Made by a program: the position numbers and the translations under genes. A model generated the notes under the pieces. The model did no database searches. It was not told where the DNA came from and worked only from the letters and a program-made list of their open reading frames with translations. 10,599 bases of DNA from Bryobacterales bacterium (lineage in GTDB: Bacteria > Acidobacteriota > Terriglobia > Bryobacterales > Bryobacteraceae): the NCBI GenBank assembly GCA_003132905.1, contig PKZC01000352.1:5980-16578 (forward strand), read 5' to 3'. Below are positions 1 to 7,297 of the stretch, in pieces. Each line of letters starts with the position of its first letter. Within the stretch, counting starts at the first letter, position 1.

Positions 1-954
1 CTCCACCGAATAGACGACTAACGCCCCCGCGATCAATCCGATGATCACGGCAGCTGCTGGACGCACCACGGCGCAGCCCGCGCTTACCGCGACTAATCCC
101 GCCACCCATCCGTTGGCGCACAAAGACGCATCGGTCTTGCCAAAGCGCGTGCGCGTGATGGCAGCCACCGAGAGCGCGGCCGATCCAGCGGCCAATGCGG
201 TATTCACGGCGATCAGCACCGTGCGGCTGGCTTCGACGCCGGTGAAGAGAATGGCGCCAGCGCCGTTCAGGCCCAGCCATCCCAGCCACGCGAAGAAACA
301 GCCCAGCAAAACAAAAACAGCATTATGCCCCGGCAGCGCGGACGGCACTCCATCGGGATTGAACTTGCCGCGCCGAGGACCCAGGATCCAGGTGATGGAG
401 AGCGCTGTCAATCCACCGGCAACTTGAATGACACCTGCACCGCCGCTATCGATGAAGCCCAATTGCGCGAGCCATCCGCCTCCCCAGGCCCAATGCGCAA
501 ATAACGGATAAGTTATGCCGGCGAGCAGGACGGTGGAGGCACAGCAGGCGCCGAGACGCCACCGGTCCGCGCCACTGCCGAGCGGGATGATCGCGGCCAG
601 GCCCACGCTCATTAATCCAAAGAGCGCCGCGAGCGACGACCATCCTCCCAGTTCCAAGCCGCGTAAGAAGTAGTTACCCGCGCCGATCCAGTTCCAATCT
701 TTGCCGGCGGCATGCAGCGCGAACGCTGGTTGTCCCGCTCCTCCCTGCCAGGCCGCGCCGACGGCAAAGTAAACCAAGGCTGCGACCGCGATGACGCACA
801 GCGCGCTCAACATGGAATGAGCCGCATTGCGGAAGCGTCCCAGCCCGGCGTTGATCAGAGCCAGACCCGCCGTGGCGCAAGGAATGAGGAGCACCATCAG
901 GAAGCAAAGCGCCGCCGTGGTTTCGGACAGCGCTGGAATGCGTATGGGCGTCAC
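1..954 (-). CDS. Ammonium transporter (Amt/MEP/Rh) family protein, divergent; C-terminus outside window
   Basis: Polytopic inner-membrane protein of the Amt/MEP/Rh channel family, which normally conducts NH4+/NH3. The first 318 residues are present; family members usually have about 400 to 450. Recognisable segments are AGLALINAGLGR in the first helix (residues 29-40), SGADRWR (127-133), the HWAWGGGWLAQLGFIDSGGA stretch (154-173), ILGPRRGKF (190-198), GWLGLN (225-230) and the VAGLVAVSAG segment (284-293). The GTG start at 954 is preferred because it overlaps the TGA of the upstream small ORF as GTGA, implying translational coupling; the first in-frame ATG (897) would cut into the first helix. 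Compared from memory with E. coli AmtB, Asp160 (D169) and Trp148 (W157) are kept, but His168 is Gln (Q177), Phe107 is Ser, Phe215 is Leu and Ser219 is Gly. Family membership is secure. Transport of ammonium by this divergent copy is inferred and doubtful. Confidence 0.88.
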   Translation of the reverse strand, partial: MTPIRIPALSETTAALCFLMVLLIPCATAGLALINAGLGRFRNAAHSMLSALCVIAVAALVYFAVGAAWQGGAGQPAFALHAAGKDWNWIGAGNYFLRGLELGGWSSLAALFGLMSVGLAAIIPLGSGADRWRLGACCASTVLLAGITYPLFAHWAWGGGWLAQLGFIDSGGAGVIQVAGGLTALSITWILGPRRGKFNPDGVPSALPGHNAVFVLLGCFFAWLGWLGLNGAGAILFTGVEASRTVLIAVNTALAAGSAALSVAAITRTRFGKTDASLCANGWVAGLVAVSAGCAVVRPAAAVIIGLIAGALVVYSVE

Positions 955-1130
955 TTGCGTTCCCTGCTCGGAATCAAGTGCGCGCGAAAGACCAGCGTCA
1001 GTCCTAGAATCTCTACTCCCAGCGCGACTAGCACAAAGCTAGCTTGGGATGGCCCGGCTGGCAACAGCGCGATGGCGGCCAGAACAATGATCCATCCGCC
1101 CAACATCAACAAGAACCCGATCGGCTTCAT
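951..1130 (-). CDS. Small two-helix membrane protein (59 aa), coupled to Amt
   Basis: A 59-residue ORF with ATG at 1130 and TGA at 953-951. It has two hydrophobic helices, roughly residues 3-24 (starting PIGFLLMLGGWIIVL) and 31-48 (FVLVALGVEILGLTLVF), joined by a short PAGPSQ linker, and it ends in a charged tail (PSRERK). Its stop overlaps the GTG start of the amt-like gene (GTGA), so the two are almost certainly cotranscribed and translationally coupled. A good extended -10 element lies just upstream, giving a nearly leaderless message with no visible Shine-Dalgarno site. I do not recognise a named family. A role as an accessory subunit of the transporter is only a guess from the overlap. 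The ORF is short enough that length-filtered gene finding would miss it. Confidence 0.68.
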   Translation of the reverse strand: MKPIGFLLMLGGWIIVLAAIALLPAGPSQASFVLVALGVEILGLTLVFRAHLIPSRERK

Positions 1131-1144
1131 GAAAAATTTGGTTT

Positions 1145-1153
1145 ATTATAGCA
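1145..1153 (-). promoter_or_regulatory. Extended -10 promoter of the small ORF-amt operon
   Basis: Read on the minus strand the site is TGC-TATAAT: a perfect -10 hexamer with the TGn extension. No good -35 lies 17 bp upstream (GTCGCG), which is normal for extended -10 promoters. Transcription would begin about 8 to 10 nt before the ATG at 1130, so the mRNA would be almost leaderless. Immediately upstream, CGCGC (1155-1159) and GCGCG (1167-1171) form an inverted repeat that could bind a regulator. Prediction from motif match only. Confidence 0.45.
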
Positions 1154-1192
1154 GCGCGCGCCTGTTGCGCGACTGGCTTGTGCGTTAATAAA

Positions 1193-1456
1193 ATGATGGA
1201 CGACGCAGCCGAACAGCCGTTCCACAGCATCGAAAGCGCTCACGAATTCATGACGGTGCTCGAGAACGTGATCGCCGATGCGCAACGCGAGTTGGAGACC
1301 CTGCTGGCCGACGCTAACAATGCCAGTGACGACCGCAGAACCGAGGCGTTGCGCCTGGCGCTGTTCAAAATCTCTCAGCTTGAAACCCACACCCGCAAGA
1401 GCCGGCGCATCCTGAACGATCTGGGATTGATCCGTTCGCTACTGGTGCGAGGCTAA
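1193..1456 (+). CDS. Hypothetical small helical protein (87 aa)
   Basis: A short soluble protein rich in charged and helical residues, with no signal peptide, membrane segment or cysteine. The central part (VLENVIADAQRELETLLADA) looks amphipathic, followed by a polar linker (NNASDDRR) and a second helical half ending ILNDLGLIRSLLVRG, so a helical hairpin or coiled coil is plausible. ATG at 1193 is preferred over an in-frame TTG at 1178 because no ribosome-binding site supports the TTG; there is no clear Shine-Dalgarno site for either. It diverges from the small ORF-amt pair across 62 bp and converges on the VWA gene with a 6-bp gap. I do not recognise the family. That it is a real gene is supported by its fit between neighbours and its protein-like composition, not by homology. 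Confidence 0.6.
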   Translation: MMDDAAEQPFHSIESAHEFMTVLENVIADAQRELETLLADANNASDDRRTEALRLALFKISQLETHTRKSRRILNDLGLIRSLLVRG

Positions 1457-1462
1457 TAGCGC

Positions 1463-3694
1463 CTATTCGATTTCAAAATCGGCCGTACGTTTGAACTCTT
1501 TGCCCGCATCGTCCACGGCCTTGATCTCAACCTTGTAGGAACCCGGACCAAGAGACTCGGTGGGAATCTTGCCGGCCAACGGAACGGTCGGGCTTCCTTT
1601 TTGAGCAGGCAATCCCACGCGCAACAGCCCGGTGTCTTCCTTCTGCGCGCCGGTTTTGCCGTCCAGCACGCGCAGGTCGAACGCCACCACCGGCGGCCCG
1701 GACTGGGTGCTGTTCACGAGCAGCGGCTCGTAGAGTTCGGCGTAAAAAGCGACTAGGTCGCCCTTCTTGAAATGATTGGATCCGTAGGGCACCAACTGCA
1801 TGCCGTCGGCGATCAGCGGCACTCGATCCTCTAGCAGCAGAGCATCCAGGCCGGTTCCGAGTTCGGAAGCCTTGTGCACTTGCTTGCTAAGCGCTACGCC
1901 GCTCATGCTGAATTGCTTCTCATCGTAAGCGTCGATTGCGAGCGGCATCTCCACTTTTCCAAAGCTCTCGCCGCTGGAGGCGAACACGACTTTCAAATTG
2001 TACTTGCCCGACGCCACATCGAACTGGTTTTCGTAGTGCATAGGCTGTTCTTTAAACGCTTCCATCTGCTTCTTGTCGTCGAAATCGATCTTCAGGGCAT
2101 CGCTGAAGCGCGCGCCCACGGTTCCGTTCGGAAGGTACGCCAACCCGAGAATGTTGATCGTTGCGTGCAGCTTGCCTTTCTCTTTTTCGAACTTCACCTT
2201 GTCGGTAGCGATTTCCATAGCCACGTTCACGCGGGCCACATTAGGAGCGGTGTAGAAGAACGGAAGCTGCATCGAGGCGGTGACGGTGCCGGCCTGGGCC
2301 GCGGCTGCGCGAGTCTCCAGATCCTTCTCGGAGGAATTGCCGGCCAGCAAATCCTGGGGACGCGAATTGCAATAGCCGGTGCGGGCGCGTACTTCGGTGC
2401 CCCCGCGGTCAACTTTGACGCGCAAGATGTGGCAGGTTCCCTCTTCCGATTCCGGCGGCGTGTATCCAAGGATGTAATATTCGCCTTGCTCCTTACCAAT
2501 TTTGGTCATGGCCCCCACCAGGTCGTTGGTTTCGTGAATCACGAAGCCGCCGGTGCCTGCCGCCAGCATGAACATGATGTTCTGATTGGTCGTGGTGCTG
2601 TCGGGAAGTTGCGGAATGATCATGCGTGTCTGATTGTTCGGGTTCGACCACGGCGAATTATTTCCATACGGATTCATGGACGGCGATCCCACCGCGCCTC
2701 GGCCAGGAGTTCCAGTGGTCCCGCCGGGGGTCCCGCCGGTAGGCCCGGCACTTGGAGCGCGACCTCCGCCCGATGATCCAACCGGAGCGCCACCACCAAC
2801 ACCGCCTCCCGCATGGCCGCCGCCACCTCCGCCGGTCCCACCGCCGCCCTTCTGGGGAATGAAGAACGCCATTCCACCTGGGCTGTACGACGCGGGCACG
2901 AATCGAACTGAGTTATCCGGCGCGGTCATGCGCGCTTGTGGCGTGGCAGCCACCAAGCCACGCACGTCAATGGGATAAATCGCCACGTTCGACTTGTTGC
3001 ACGCGCTAATCGCCGCCGTAGCCTCAGACATGATTTCGGGAGTCAAAGGAAAACCGCCGGTGATGAGGATCACGGTCTTGCGCCCCTGGATGGAGCTTAG
3101 GCTTTTGGCGAGATCCTTCACCGCATAAAGCACGTCGCGAGCGCCAAAACTGGCCATTTCAGCGCTGAGCTGCGGCGCATTTGTGTCGGACGCATTCGGA
3201 TCGACGGAAGAAAACTTGATTCCGTTCACGACATTTTTCAGCCTGGCGGTATCTTCCGTGAAATTCTGCGCGATGCGTAGCGCGCCGCCAAAATTGACAA
3301 TCGCCATCAGGCGATTCGGACCGCCGTTGATGTCGATGAACTTGGTTGCGGCTTGCCGGGCGCGCGCCTGATCGCCGATTTCCATGGTGGAGTTGTCGAA
3401 GAAGAGTACCAGATAATGCTTCTGCGGATTGGAGGGTGAGTTCGATCCCGCTTCCGACGAAAAACTCTTGATTTGCTGCTCTTTGTTGTCTTCCCAAACT
3501 TTGAAATCCTTGGCTTCCAGGTCGTGGATGTAGTTCCCTTTCTTATCGGTCACCACGGTGTCCACCAGCACGAGCTTGGTTTCCGTGCGGATGATCGCCC
3601 CGGAATCCGCCGCTGGAGCCTGCGCGCGAGCCGCCGGATAAACCGCCAGCAGAGCGAGAGCCGCGGCTGAACACATCATGCGTTTAAAATTCAC
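1463..3694 (-). CDS. Secreted VWA-like protein (VWFA-related Acidobacterial domain) with Gly-rich insert
   Basis: A 743-residue exported protein of the VWFA-related Acidobacterial domain family (TIGR03436 type), whose function is not established. A signal peptide covers residues 1 to about 25 (MNFKRMMCSAAALALL, then ARA-QA). The typical pre-domain follows (VLVDTVVTDKKGNYIHDLEAKDF, 42-64), then the VWA fold from about 94. The metal site is degenerate: DNSTM at 100-104 instead of DxSxS. The hallmark motifs YYILGY (406-411) and VRARTGY (435-441) are present, followed by a beta-rich C-terminal half. A Gly/Pro/Ser-rich insert (about 282-337) lies inside the VWA region, after the IDVRG strand. The GTG start is fixed by GGAGGT six bases upstream. 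It sits 25 bp downstream of a second VWA gene and is probably in the same operon. It may act in surface protein interaction or adhesion; this is inference. Confidence 0.9.
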   Translation of the reverse strand: MNFKRMMCSAAALALLAVYPAARAQAPAADSGAIIRTETKLVLVDTVVTDKKGNYIHDLEAKDFKVWEDNKEQQIKSFSSEAGSNSPSNPQKHYLVLFFDNSTMEIGDQARARQAATKFIDINGGPNRLMAIVNFGGALRIAQNFTEDTARLKNVVNGIKFSSVDPNASDTNAPQLSAEMASFGARDVLYAVKDLAKSLSSIQGRKTVILITGGFPLTPEIMSEATAAISACNKSNVAIYPIDVRGLVAATPQARMTAPDNSVRFVPASYSPGGMAFFIPQKGGGGTGGGGGGHAGGGVGGGAPVGSSGGGRAPSAGPTGGTPGGTTGTPGRGAVGSPSMNPYGNNSPWSNPNNQTRMIIPQLPDSTTTNQNIMFMLAAGTGGFVIHETNDLVGAMTKIGKEQGEYYILGYTPPESEEGTCHILRVKVDRGGTEVRARTGYCNSRPQDLLAGNSSEKDLETRAAAAQAGTVTASMQLPFFYTAPNVARVNVAMEIATDKVKFEKEKGKLHATINILGLAYLPNGTVGARFSDALKIDFDDKKQMEAFKEQPMHYENQFDVASGKYNLKVVFASSGESFGKVEMPLAIDAYDEKQFSMSGVALSKQVHKASELGTGLDALLLEDRVPLIADGMQLVPYGSNHFKKGDLVAFYAELYEPLLVNSTQSGPPVVAFDLRVLDGKTGAQKEDTGLLRVGLPAQKGSPTVPLAGKIPTESLGPGSYKVEIKAVDDAGKEFKRTADFEIE
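2684..2851 (-). repeat. Low-complexity Gly/Pro-rich coding segment inside the VWA domain
   Basis: Encodes about residues 282 to 337 of the VWA-like protein: runs of Gly (GGGGTGGGGGGHAGGGVGGG) followed by PTGGTPGGTTGTPGRG-type repeats. The sense strand is packed with GG and GGG tracts, so it is prone to slippage, length variation and G-quadruplex formation. It behaves as an unstructured insert between two parts of the VWA fold. Confidence 0.8.
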
Positions 3695-3700
3695 GATCGC

Positions 3701-3706
3701 ACCTCC
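3701..3706 (-). promoter_or_regulatory. Shine-Dalgarno site fixing the GTG start at 3694
   Basis: Minus-strand GGAGGT, 6 nt before the GTG at 3694. This strong site supports GTG rather than the downstream ATG codons (MM at residues 6-7) as the true start. Confidence 0.75.
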
Positions 3707-3719
3707 ATCTCAAAAAGCT

Positions 3720-5519
3720 TCAAGGAATTTCGACGACGCCGTTGCGCGCCGCCATCGTTTGTCCTTCTGAATCCCGCACTACCAGTCGGATCACGTAGCT
3801 GCCTGGCGACACATCAAAGTTGGTTCTTACGGTGATGCCTGACTCCAACAACTTCTCCAACGTTGTGTCCAGAAGCCGCATCTGAAGTGTCTTTTCCATG
3901 CCGGTTATGTAGTTTCCATTTCGGTCGAACACGCCGGAAAATATCTTCAGATTGTCGTTATTGCGGCCGTCCGCCTTGCGGAAGCGCAGATTCCTCACGC
4001 TCACGCGCGCCAGCACGGCGATCCTAGCCGCCACGTCGCTCGATTTGAAGAACTGTAAATGCAAGTCGAGCGGAATATCCTGCAGTTCGTCCCGCGAAAA
4101 CATGGCCTCCTGGATTTCCCGCTTGGCATCTTCTTCCGGATCGGCCAAATGTTTGGGGGCGTAATAGCCGCGCCGCGCTTGCAGATCTAGCCCGTGCGAA
4201 TTGACTAGCTTCACCTTGAGCGGGTGATAAGCGCCATCCAGCTTCAAGTTTTGCGGCGAGAATCCCAGAACATACACGAATTCCGGCGCGGCGGCCACCT
4301 GGTTTAAGCCCGACTTGAGGTCGTTATTGTTGTGAAAATATCGCCCGCCCGTCGCATCTGCCAATTCCGCCATGATGTCCTCGTCGGCCAGCGCGCTCTG
4401 ACGAAGATATTGGTCCTTTAATCTCAAAACGTCGGGACCGCCGGCCGTCGTAGGAGTGCTCGCGTCACCGCCCGGAACCAAGGCATACAGGCCCCGCGCA
4501 TTCAGGGAGCTGATGCGCACATTGGCGCGAATGGCGCGGTCCATGATCTCGGTTTCTTCCTGGCGTAATTCGTCAGTGAGAAAAAATCCCGAAGACACGA
4601 AGACGAGAACCCGTTCGCCGGGCGCCGCAGAGAGGCGTCGAATGGCGCCTTCGAGCACCGTGAACGCCAGCCGGGTATCGCGCTCACCGAGACTTACCAC
4701 GCGAGCTGCAGTACCTTGGGAAAGGCTCTCGGCGCTTTGTTCGGCTTGCTGCGCCGATCCGGGAGTTTGTGGACCGGGCGGCGGCGGTTCGCAGCTCGCC
4801 AGCACCTCCTGGGCCGCGGCATGCAGCGCGGTAGCGTCGTTCTTGTTACGGATCAGATCGGCCATGTAGTAGGTGAGATCCGGACACTCGGACCCGGCGG
4901 GTCCCAGGGTTGGCCGCGCCATCAGCTTCATCAGCGCCTCGTGCAGCTTCACGCGGTCGTCAGTGAAATCCTGATTGCCCAGGCCCGAAGTGGTGAAGAC
5001 GGCCGCGCGCGTAGTTGGACCCAGCGATTCGGAAAAGTGACGATCGGCGGCATCGCGGGCTTGGATCAGATCCGCTGTGGTGGTATGAACATCGTCAAAA
5101 AGATAAAGGACAAAGCGTTGTGCGATTGGCGCGGCCGGTGACGCTGGCGCGGGCGCTGCGGACTTATCTATTTCAGCTTCGTCGGTCGCAACCTCTACTG
5201 GAATGGCCGTCTCGCCCGCCTTTTCCACGGAAAATCTTGCGATCACTTGCGGCTTGCCCTTGTCGAAAAGCTGGAAGTCTTCCTTTTTCAACGTTCCAAC
5301 GGCTTTTCCGTGGGCATCTCGAACCACCACCGGCACCATCACGAGATTTACTTTGGCGCTGAAAGTGGCGGGCGCGTCGTGAGAAGACATTTCGGCTGTT
5401 ACGGCCGGTGCAGCATTTTGGGGAGGCGCACTCTGCTGGGACGTATTCTGGGGAGCTTGGCCGCGCCCGGAAATCACGCCCACCAGCAATAGAACCGCCG
5501 CTGCGCCCCTCACCTGCAT
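3720..5519 (-). CDS. Secreted VWA-like protein (VWFA-related Acidobacterial domain)
   Basis: A 599-residue exported protein, a divergent paralogue of its downstream neighbour. A short signal peptide (MQVRGAAAVLLLVGVISGRG) is followed by a Gln/Pro/Ala-rich linker to about residue 50, the pre-domain with VVVRDAHGKAVGTLKKEDF (64-82) and a VWA fold from about 134 to 415. At the metal-site position the sequence is DDVHT (142-146), so DxSxS is not conserved. A Pro/Gln-rich loop (EPPPPGPQTPG, 244-254) interrupts the fold. Family hallmarks are SSLNARGLYALVPGG (337-351), ATGGRYFHN (389-397), YVLGF (416-420) and ARRGYYAP (448-455). ATG at 5519 is chosen over an in-frame TTG at 5549 because it gives an N-terminal signal peptide directly and has an AGGAG site upstream. 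It diverges from the DUF885 gene across 80 bp and probably leads a two-gene operon. Its molecular function is unknown. Confidence 0.88.
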   Translation of the reverse strand: MQVRGAAAVLLLVGVISGRGQAPQNTSQQSAPPQNAAPAVTAEMSSHDAPATFSAKVNLVMVPVVVRDAHGKAVGTLKKEDFQLFDKGKPQVIARFSVEKAGETAIPVEVATDEAEIDKSAAPAPASPAAPIAQRFVLYLFDDVHTTTADLIQARDAADRHFSESLGPTTRAAVFTTSGLGNQDFTDDRVKLHEALMKLMARPTLGPAGSECPDLTYYMADLIRNKNDATALHAAAQEVLASCEPPPPGPQTPGSAQQAEQSAESLSQGTAARVVSLGERDTRLAFTVLEGAIRRLSAAPGERVLVFVSSGFFLTDELRQEETEIMDRAIRANVRISSLNARGLYALVPGGDASTPTTAGGPDVLRLKDQYLRQSALADEDIMAELADATGGRYFHNNNDLKSGLNQVAAAPEFVYVLGFSPQNLKLDGAYHPLKVKLVNSHGLDLQARRGYYAPKHLADPEEDAKREIQEAMFSRDELQDIPLDLHLQFFKSSDVAARIAVLARVSVRNLRFRKADGRNNDNLKIFSGVFDRNGNYITGMEKTLQMRLLDTTLEKLLESGITVRTNFDVSPGSYVIRLVVRDSEGQTMAARNGVVEIP

Positions 5520-5530
5520 TTTGGAGTTAA

Positions 5531-5535
5531 CTCCT
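5531..5535 (-). promoter_or_regulatory. Shine-Dalgarno site supporting the ATG start at 5519
   Basis: Minus-strand AGGAG, 11 nt before ATG 5519. It lies downstream of the alternative TTG (5549), so it favours the ATG. The spacing is a little long. Confidence 0.5.
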
Positions 5536-5599
5536 CTACTGGTGGACAATTCTACTGCATTTGCTGGAGCGTCGCGTTATCGCCGCATAAAATAGAGAC

Positions 5600-7294
5600 A
5601 TGCCACGCGCATTCTGGCTCATTGCCATCTTCTCCGCCATTCTAGGCGGACAACTCCAGGCCCAACCGTCTGCTCGCCAGGTGGATCGCTTCTTCGACGA
5701 TGTCTATTTCAAGTTCAATCCAACTAATCCAACTATAGGCACATCCAGCGGCTTTCACCAATATGACGCGCTGTTAGAAGATTACTCGAAGGCCGCCGTC
5801 GATGCCCAGATCCGGAGCCTTCACAGCGCCGAAAAAGAGTTCTCGGCGTTGCCCGCCGATCCCGACCGGGATCTCATCCTGAATTACATCCGCGCGACAC
5901 TGCTGGATCTGGAACAGGTGCGAACCTGGGAGAAAAATCCCGATATCTACTCGAGCGGGGTGACCAATAGCATCTTCGTGATTATGAGCCGTACCTTTGC
6001 GCCGCCGGGGGCGAGACTGCAATCGGTAATCGCGCGAGAGCGGCAGTTCCCAGCGGTATTCGAGGCGGCCCGCGCCAATCTGAAAAATCCTCCGCGAATT
6101 TACACCGAAATTGCGATCGAGCAACTGCCCGGCATCGTCAGCTTTTTTCAGAACGACGTCCCCGCTGCGTTCAAGCAGGTGACGGACGCAAAACTGCTGG
6201 CTGAATTCCAACAGTCCAACGCAAGGTCGATCGACGTCCTGAAGCGCTATGAAGATTTCCTCAAGAACGATCTTTTGGCGCGCTCGGGCGGCGACTTTCG
6301 CATCGGCGCAGATCTCTTTCACCAGAAGCTGCTGTACGAAGAGATGGTCGACCTTCCGCTGGACAAGCTGCTCGAAATCGGAATGGCCGACCTGCGGCGC
6401 AACCAACAGGCATTCCAGCAAACCGCGGCGAAGATCGATCCTGCCAAAACCCCGCAGCAGATTCTGGATGAATCTACCCACGACCATCCCGCGCCCGATC
6501 GTCTGCTGCAATCGTTTCGCGATGTCCTGGGCGGATTGAAGGACTACATCATCGCCAAAGGGATTGTCACCATTCCTTCGCCCGTATTGCCCATCCTGGA
6601 AGAAACACCTCCCTTTATGCGAGCTCTGACCACGGCCTCGATGGACACGCCCGGGCCATACGAAAAAATAGCCAAGGAAGCCTTCTTCAACGTAACTTTG
6701 CCCGAGCCGTCCTGGACTCCCCAGCAAGTGGAAGAACACATGGAAGGCTTCAATCGCGGCACCATCATCAGTACCGCGATTCACGAAGCGTACCCGGGGC
6801 ATTACGTCCAATTCCTGTGGATGCAGACCATCTCCTCGAAGGTACGCAAGCTTTTGGGCGCCAATTCCAATGCCGAGGGCTGGGCGCACTACTGCGAGCA
6901 GATGATGCTGGACGAAGGTTACGGCAACGGCGATCTGAAGCTGCGGCTGGGCCAGTTGCAAGACGCCCTGCTCCGCGACGCCCGGTACATCGTCGGATTA
7001 GAAATGCACACCGGGCAGATGAGCTATGAACAGGGGATCGATTTTTTCGTTCATGAAGGCTATCAGAGCCGGACCAACGGCGAGCGAGAAACCAAGCGCG
7101 GCACCAGCAATCCAACCTATCTGTATTACACGCTGGGCAAGCTCGAGATCCTGAAGCTTCGCGAGGATTACCAGAAGTTGCGGGGCAGCGCCTTTACCCT
7201 GAAGGAGTTTCATGATCGATTTATGAGTGAAGGCACGCCGCCGATCAGAATCGTGCGAAGGGCGCTGCTGGGAAACGATTCGCCGGTGCTGTGA
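5600..7294 (+). CDS. DUF885 family secreted zinc-metallopeptidase-like protein
   Basis: A 564-residue protein of the DUF885 family, which is helical and metallopeptidase-like, common in Acidobacteriota and close to full length for the family. Residues 1 to about 21 form a signal peptide (PRAFWLIAIFSAILGG, then QLQAQ), so it should act in the periplasm or outside the cell. The metal-binding signature HEAYPGH is at 395-401, followed about 25 residues later by AEGWAHYCEQ (425-434), whose Glu426 is the likely third ligand. The family C-terminal signature is also visible: RETKRGTSNPTYLYYTLGKLEI (496-517), where Tyr and Lys are conserved. ATG at 5600 is the only start that keeps the signal peptide; a TAAAAT box lies 6 bp before it, but no good -35 and no strong Shine-Dalgarno site are seen. 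Peptide hydrolysis is inferred from the motifs and the substrate is unknown. Its stop lies 3 bp from the end of the convergent DedA-rhodanese gene. Confidence 0.9.
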   Translation: MPRAFWLIAIFSAILGGQLQAQPSARQVDRFFDDVYFKFNPTNPTIGTSSGFHQYDALLEDYSKAAVDAQIRSLHSAEKEFSALPADPDRDLILNYIRATLLDLEQVRTWEKNPDIYSSGVTNSIFVIMSRTFAPPGARLQSVIARERQFPAVFEAARANLKNPPRIYTEIAIEQLPGIVSFFQNDVPAAFKQVTDAKLLAEFQQSNARSIDVLKRYEDFLKNDLLARSGGDFRIGADLFHQKLLYEEMVDLPLDKLLEIGMADLRRNQQAFQQTAAKIDPAKTPQQILDESTHDHPAPDRLLQSFRDVLGGLKDYIIAKGIVTIPSPVLPILEETPPFMRALTTASMDTPGPYEKIAKEAFFNVTLPEPSWTPQQVEEHMEGFNRGTIISTAIHEAYPGHYVQFLWMQTISSKVRKLLGANSNAEGWAHYCEQMMLDEGYGNGDLKLRLGQLQDALLRDARYIVGLEMHTGQMSYEQGIDFFVHEGYQSRTNGERETKRGTSNPTYLYYTLGKLEILKLREDYQKLRGSAFTLKEFHDRFMSEGTPPIRIVRRALLGNDSPVL

Positions 7295-7297
7295 ATC

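Noticed and set aside
41..427. Plus-strand ORF of 128 codons at the left edge
   Set aside because: Its composition is not protein-like and the minus strand there encodes clear Amt helices.
1160..1195. Sigma-70 promoter for the 87-aa gene (TTGCGC with TTAATA)
   Set aside because: The spacer is only 14 bp and the start point would fall past the start codon.
1874..2776. Long 300-codon plus-strand ORF
   Set aside because: It is antisense to the VWA-like gene, has low-complexity His/Arg-rich content with no recognisable domain, and the minus-strand frame carries the signal peptide and family motifs.
5774..6961. 395-codon minus-strand ORF
   Set aside because: It lies wholly antisense to the DUF885 gene, whose HEAYPGH and AEGW motifs and signal peptide show the plus strand is coding. 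This is a GC-rich shadow frame.
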